Assembly: GCF_037975245.1 (NCBI RefSeq)
Contig: NC_092582.1
Location: 1,508,001-1,572,000 of the forward strand
Length of the DNA: 64,000 nt
DNA from: Apostichopus japonicus
Lineage: Eukaryota; Echinodermata; Holothuroidea; Aspidochirotida; Stichopodidae
Direction: 5' to 3'
Positions 57,512 to 64,000 of this stretch are shown here, in pieces. Each line of letters begins with the position of its first letter. Within the stretch, counting starts at the first letter, position 1. The position numbers and the translations under genes were made by a program. The notes beneath the pieces were generated by a model. The model was not told where the DNA came from and made no database searches. It saw nothing but the letters and a program-made list of their open reading frames with translations.

Positions 57512-59760
57512 CTGCTCTCCAGAGCATTAATAACTTATATAAAATATGATTTAGCACATTCTTTGCATCATAACTATACATATCTTACTAGTTTGTATTG
57601 AAAACCAAAAATAAAACTTTTAATTGTGACCAAATTTGACCTTGAAATGCCCAAAATAGCTGTTCACAGACATCGTTCGACATCTATGACCCTGGAAATG
57701 CAGTTTATTTGTAGTCCTTATGCTAGTGGACCACCCTCTTAATTGTTAAGCACCTGTATGCTAATGCTAAGAAGTTGTTGTCATTTGAATTACTCAAATC
57801 AGCTTGTGCAAGCATTTTCATACATATGAACGAGGTGATTTTCGCAATTTTCGAGTCAGAAATTTGAGTAGATAACACAAAATACACAACTTTTTTACTT
57901 GAGTTTCTAAAAATAGTGTCAATACGCTCCTGAAAAATGGTATTTAAAAAAAAATTGAAATATACCCACAGGCCCAAAATGGACCCCCCAATTAGGGCCA
58001 GAAGTGAGATTTCTTAAGTTTGAGGGCGCTGTTCATAAAACGTACCACCCACTTGACTTTTTTTTGCACTTTCGCCGTACAACTACTACTGGGCAAGGAT
58101 CCTATGGAAATTAAAACTCAAACATGCCTTTGCTTGTGAATATAGAGCACACTCAGAGTAGGGCTAGAAAAGGCCCCTATCTCATTTTCTGCCATTTTAA
58201 TTACTTGTTACGAAAACTTGAGACCGATCCAATGACCTTTCTCTGAACTTTATGGTTTATCATCTTAGTTAGGGCTACTATATCCAATTTGTAGTTCAAG
58301 CAAGTTTTTGAAAGAGATAAGTGTTAACTAGGAGCATCACTGACACACCCACACATATAGAGGACTTGAAGGAATAGATAGTCTTTCTATTGCTTTTGAC
58401 TTCTGCAAGGATTCAAAAAGGAAAGCAGACATCAACTTTTAATTCTAAATTAGTAAAATATTTTGACTCACTTAAGATGATTAAGATGAACTTCTTGCAA
58501 TTGTCGGCATTCTTCATTTTCCTTTCCACTCCTTGTTCTTTCCGCTACCTCTTTCAAGTACCACTCACAGTAAACTCAGTCGTCTAGAAAAATATAATGT
58601 TGAAATACTTTAATTAAGCATTTAAAGTATAAGTTTTACTTCACACAATGGTGTAAAATTGAACTGCTTAACCTAATCAAGAAAAAGTTATGTAGTGATT
58701 AGTGATAGAGTTTTATTGTGTCAATTTGAACCATGTTGTTTTCATGAATACCCATAGAATAATGCAATGAGCATGTTGAAATTTTTTACTAATAATAACT
58801 GAAGTTAAGCATTCTTTTAGGTACTTTAGAGAATTCCTTTAAAGGAGTATAGGGTGTTGAGAGTAGCTAATTGAGAAAAGAACAAGTAAAGCTGTACAAC
58901 ATCTTCTCATGTTATTTATTAGACCAATTGATAGGGATGTTTGGAAATAAGACCCTAATCATTTTCCCAGACAGTTGAGGTAAATGTCCTCAAAGGTGGA
59001 AATTAAAACAATTAAAGAAGTTTGACCAAAGGTAAGCACATTTCAATTTCTGGCATATTTGGGGGAACTTTCTGAAAATGTCACTATCTAAGGGAGTTGT
59101 TCATTGACATTTCAGCAGAAAGCACTTTTACTCCTGATTTGAGTGGAGGTTGCAATCAAACTTATGTCACATGTTCTTTAGAACTTCTTTAAATCAAAAT
59201 TTGTGACAATAATTCTAATGTTTTTAAGGAATGATAATGCAGCTTTAGTGGTACACTAGCTGTGAGGTGTATTCTCTCCAGTATGTACAGTACAGTCTTT
59301 GTGCTTGCTGAAGCTGAAGCTAACAATAGAGACACATGAATTTTTCTGAAGAGATGTTTAATGGACTGCACATGTAGTTAACTAAACAGATTAAATGTCA
59401 CTGGATTGTATGAAGTTAAAGCCTCCATAGTCAGCAAAGAAAAAAGGATGCAATGCCTGTGGTTTTGACACCCCGGGCTATAACCCGCCAATTGTGATTG
59501 ATCAGCAGACCATGTACAGTACTTGAAAGTTATCATTTGTAATGTACACAGCTATTGTTTGTGTGATAATTCTGGCAAAACAGTCTTACAACAGCACTTT
59601 CGACCTCACAAGTTTCAGTATACTTTATCAATGTCTTTATGCTAGTTAATCAATTTAAAGCTACTAGCTATGAGGAATTTGAAATTTTATTCCCCTTTTC
59701 CCATGCAATGTATGCAACAATAACTGTCATAAATCCATGCACATTCACAAGATAAAATAA
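57512..59760. other. No gene recognised between pseudogene pieces
   Basis: AT-rich DNA, likely intron or spacer of the decayed minus-strand gene. Short open frames have no motif support. Confidence 0.4.
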
Positions 59761-60725
59761 TTAGGAATCTTGAACTCTTCTAAAGATTTCCATAAAGTAT
59801 TCCTTGGAAATGATGCTTTGTTCACCAATGCCAATTTCTATCATTTCCTTCTTCATGCGTGCATGGAGAGAAGTCTTTGTGTATGACACTGGAAGGTGCA
59901 CTTCTGTTTTGTGGGGCATGTAATCTCCAATATGTTCAAATAAACACCTCATCCAAGCTAGTGCAAATGGAGTTTTTGTTCTCATCTTTTTCTTGCCTTT
60001 ATTGCCATGAATTGCATTTTTCTTGCCAACTTGAAATTATTTCAGACAATCTTTGAATAACTTGCTACTAATACCAAAGAACATACAAAATGCTTTCTCA
60101 CATACAATCTTCCCACAAATTACATAAATAGAACAAGATTTGTCTCAGGTGTGACATGATCTTTCCTGATGAATCCAAATCTTGTCCAGAGTGAATTGCT
60201 TTAGCTCAGTTTCCCTCACTTCACTAACCTCTAGAAAAGACTGTTCTAGGTCATCGTAAGAAAGCGATTTGATACAGCTACCATCACAGCAATCAGATTG
60301 GAACATAGGCAGAGGATCAAATGCTTGACTGCGTCTCCTTCGTTTTATCTCACTCCTGGTGAAAAAAAAAGGTTTTGATCACATGAAGAAATTGATGCAG
60401 AAAATTCTCTGGCAATACCAAAGCTACTGCTACTACTTCCATTTGAACTTACGTCAAGGTACAACCACAGCGAATCATTTGTTGTATCTGGAGAAATAGT
60501 ACTGATGTTGTGACTCACAGTGACTGCCCCATTCAAACGACAGTGAAAGTTTTGTTTTAGTATGATTATTTAAAGTTGGTTCCTCTTCCAAATTTTCCAT
60601 TTCATTATCCATGCTCACGTTCCTTTTAAGTGTATTAGGTAGGGATGTATTTCCCTTGCTTTTGTGTGGAGATGAGAAAAGAGTTGGCTCAATGTCCAAT
60701 TTGTCAGGATCATCCTCTTTACATT

Positions 60726-63700
60726 CTGACAGAAAACTGGTAATTTGTTAAAATTTGTAAGGTTTCCTTCACACATTTTGTTTCCCATGTAAGTGGAGCA
60801 CAATGACAAATGAGCACAACTAAATCTTCATTTACTCAGCTGCACACCACAATAATATGAGCCATGAATGTGAAACAGTATCCAAAGGCATGCATTGAAA
60901 GAGTAAGTCCTCAGAGCATGACCACTGCTTAACAGTTTTACTCCCTTTCTGTGGTTAGCCCTGCTTTTGAAGACTGTATATATTCACTGTTGGTTGCTGC
61001 AGTATAGACTCCCTTACACTGTGATATGAACTGGCTAGGTGTCATATGATCCTTTATTGACACACTGTTTGACCACAACCAAAGGGACAAAGTTTTCAGG
61101 TTTTATTTCCACAATGGAGTTGCAATCAGGCAAGACAATATTGTTGTGATTGATTGCTTCTGAGGTTAGTATATACTTTATGCAGACTGTGTAGCCCTGT
61201 TATGAAATCTTGCACATCTGTGAGGTACTGTATGTGGATGTATGGAGGGAGAGGACTTCTCAAATGTCAGTATCAATGCTGCAATGTTGAAAAGTGAATT
61301 TTTAGTTGACAATATTTTGTCGAAATGGTAGTGTTCCACCAAACTTCAGTACAACTTGTAAAAAAGGACAAAACTCATTAACTTCAATAAAATAGCCTGA
61401 CCTTCAATAATTTTCCTAGCCATTGGGACACAGTCCCTAGTTCCCACAATCACACATAGTGAGAGCAACAAATGTGAGTAAAAATCTGCACACTGGACCA
61501 TGCAGGGACATATATATGCCAAAACTGTTATTTATGTTTTGTTATTTTTTTCTTGGGGGGAGGGGCATGTTTGTAACTGGAAAAGCCTGAAATAAATTAT
61601 AGCAATATGCACCATGTACAGTATGCAATAATGAAGTATATGAGCCTATTTGCTGCTATAAAGATTAAATTTGAAAATTAGCACTTACCTAAGTTCTTAA
61701 ATCTGTTCTTGGACTTGTGCTTTTATACAAGATCCAGATCAGATCCTCTGATTTTATCAGACGATCATCTCTCCACGGGGTAAACTGATGCATTGATCCA
61801 GTCGCATTTGCACTCGAGCCGTACTATGGATCTGATCCTTGCCCGGGCCGGTAAAAAATTCGGATTGGAAATGTGTCATTCGCAGCCGGAAATCGCGTAC
61901 TAGTAGTACATTTGGTCCAAAACTTTCGTTTTCAATGTTCATAGCCTAGGCTAGAGTGACAATGCTACGTAAGATGCATAGGTCAGTTATGATTATTATG
62001 TTGTATTGTATCGACGATGGTCAGGAATTCAGGATGCAAGCTTTTTACGAAAAACACCCGATTTCGAAGAAGAGTTGACGATAAAAATCGTGTCAGTATG
62101 GACGCTAGCAACAAGTGTAGAATTTAAAACGATAGGCTCAATATTCGGAGTTGCCCTGGGACAGGGAGTACAACGTATGTGTCATAACACACGCTGTTTT
62201 TGTGCGATTACACTTACAGTATCTACTGTACTACCAGGGAGTTGTAATGGGTTGCGGCACAGCTGATCTGTCAATCACTTAAAACTAGTACGGGGTGGCC
62301 AAAGGTCATTTACGGTTAGCATAATAATAATCAGGGTTACCAGCGACAAGTAACAAAAAAACGTTAGATTTGCCAAAATAAAACCCCAGAAAACGCTAGA
62401 TAATCAGTTTCACTCACTTGTTATGTGTTGTTTTCAATAATTCGTTGACTGTTCGTTGCACTGATTCATATCATAGGCAGTCTAGTGATTATTTTAACAA
62501 GTTAAAACGGTTAATAACAATCAGGAAATAATACAAGAAAATTAACTGTGGATTTTACAAAAATACTGATTCAGTCCTAATGAAAAACCCAAGTATGAAA
62601 AACCCATTAATATTAAAGCAGTTCACGCGGTATTATAGTGTAAAAGCCACGGAAGCCTATAAATATATTTTATTGGGTTGCCAAGTGGTAATTTGGTCTC
62701 AAAGTTTCAGAAAACAAAGTAATTATTTTGTGAATTACCGATTTGGTGCGATTTTTGATAAAACGTATGCTGGAATCCTAGAAAGGTGAAAAAATACGCT
62801 AGATCTATTGTGTGAAAAGGCTAACGCTGGTAACCTTTATAATAGTACTGTAGTAGACTTGTTTAGTTGTACTGTGTAAAAATATGCACTATGCGGAGTT
62901 CTCATCAGTATTACTTGTCAAACACACATGCATGCCTATAGTCTTATTTGTGTTAGGTTAGCCTTTCTGTAGAAGTATTCATTTGTGGTTTACATGGATA
63001 CATTTGGAAAATGTCGCTTTCACTTGTTTGTAAACAGTAGCACGGTGGGGTATGGGGGCAGGGGCATGGAGATCTGCCCCACATCGATGCTAACCCCAGC
63101 TCCCAACGACTTTGCTGATCCTATATAAACAACGGTCGACCTGACCACCTCCCCCCCCCCACCCAAAAAAATAGCTGCATGCTTGTAAGATAAATTATGG
63201 TATATTTTTTTTCAGCCAGCTTGTGATCATAACATTAAAATCACTTGCTATAAAGAATATCATTATATCCCCACCCCCCCCCCCGCCTCACCCATACACA
63301 AACACATACACATTTCTGTTGCGACAAGTCCATTACAATATAGTCCTAGCCTACGGCGCTCAACCCTCCGATTTTCTACAGCCATAGCTATTTTCACTTA
63401 ATTAATCGCACTAACATTGACAATACATTTAAAGCCTCCTAATGTGGCAAAATACATCAAACTTTCATGATAATTTTGGAAAACAGTAAAATGCTTGTGT
63501 CTAATTGATAGGGTTATTTTAATTTGTTTGGAGTATAATTATACAAATTTACCAATTTACTCTGTGCATTGTGATCAACTCCTAGCTGAATCATGTTACT
63601 ATATAAAGGAAAATACCTAGTCTCCAACAAAAGAGGGAAAAAACATATTTTAGCAACAAGATGGAATAGAGGGCGTACTTTTTTGCGACGTGGAAAACAC

Positions 63701-64000
63701 ACATATCTCTGGATCTAAAGGTGTTACAAAATCCTCCTTTACATATGTCATTGTCATTAACACAATTAAAAAGATGGGTAAAATTCAAGGTCATATGTAT
63801 CAATTTGAGAAAAATATCATGTATACATTTTACAACCAAAATTGTTTATTCGCCGACTCTAGGCATATACTCTCATTTAGGATTTGTTCACATTCAGCAC
63901 TTCTTATTGATTAATATTTTCGGAAATAAGATTGGAAACTGATATGCAGAAGTTATACACAAAATCTATCACATTTAGGGTTGAGGATCTCGCCACCACC
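60726..64000. other. No gene recognised
   Basis: Only short open frames without domains. A minus-strand ATG frame at 61942-61757 lies where a 5' exon of the decayed gene could be, but nothing links them. C/G runs near 61557, 63150 and 63275 are low-complexity sequence. Confidence 0.45.

Larger units (their letters stand above)
54681..60725 (-). pseudogene. Transposon-derived DUF7869-like gene, decayed
   Basis: Minus-strand pieces in family order. 60725-60155: after an acceptor at 60726, ECKEDDPDKLDIEP; then RRRRSQAFDPLP and CCDGSCIKSLSYDDLEQSF, the Cys-containing block. 60150-59761: KNAIHGNKGKKK, then FALAWMRCLFEHIGDYMPH with EVHLPVSYTKTS. About 55990-55726: LIVDGMDQSKTDLPHF. 55256-54681: FLQMDNCYRENKNRYLLSF, then a second block to a TAG at 54681. 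These are signatures of a widespread invertebrate family (DUF7869, named from memory), probably transposon-derived. Breaks: in-frame TGA near 60150, TAA near 60055, TAA near 54905, a frameshift near 55840 and missing residues between pieces. Some breaks could be introns, but not all have splice sites. Function unknown. Confidence 0.65.

Noticed and set aside
61757-62266. Open frames on both strands near 62 kb as host genes
   Set aside because: No recognisable motif, no splice support and no composition difference from the surroundings.

Overview
This is eukaryotic DNA: AT-rich, full of microsatellites and transposons, with GT/AG introns. The best clue to the host is a 21-exon gene whose product reads as major yolk protein (MYP), the transferrin-superfamily yolk and nutrient-storage protein of echinoderms. 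I therefore infer an echinoderm, plausibly a sea cucumber; the class is a guess.

Layout. 1-2443: tandem array with a 380-bp unit, ending where exons of a CCP/Ig-domain gene begin (exons at 2455, 3109, 13311 and 14169, all phase 1, stop at 14380). The gene is 5' incomplete and its third intron is about 10 kb. That intron holds CATG-rich repeats, AT microsatellites, a foldback element, a 359-bp hAT-type element, a LINE tail and orphan minus-strand exon candidates. 14830-17331: three hAT-type elements nested inside one another, each with an 8-bp target duplication; one keeps a decayed transposase C-terminus. 17505-27000: a LINE reverse-transcriptase pseudogene split by a BEL/Pao LTR retrotransposon (18197-26217, minus strand) whose two 565-bp LTRs look identical. 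27000-37870: no convincing host gene; an AGATATCT foldback element, a tRNA-derived SINE, hAT fragments and a second nested hAT pair.

37879-52413: the MYP gene with TATA box, signal peptide, WAP domain and two transferrin-like lobes. Minisatellites sit in at least five introns. Exon 9 carries a 46-bp tandem duplication that shifts the frame and creates a stop about halfway through the protein. Every other exon junction is phase-consistent.

53335-54570: an 18-copy, 70-bp satellite whose units each carry a near-perfect palindrome. 54681-60725: minus-strand remains of a transposon-derived gene (DUF7869-like), broken by stops and a frameshift, with a 1.2-kb inverted repeat in its middle. 60726-64000: nothing I can support.

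The window holds one strong host gene and one partial one, so there is no operon-like logic. The interest lies in MYP structure and apparent breakage, very recent LTR-element activity, nested hAT insertions and palindromic satellites.
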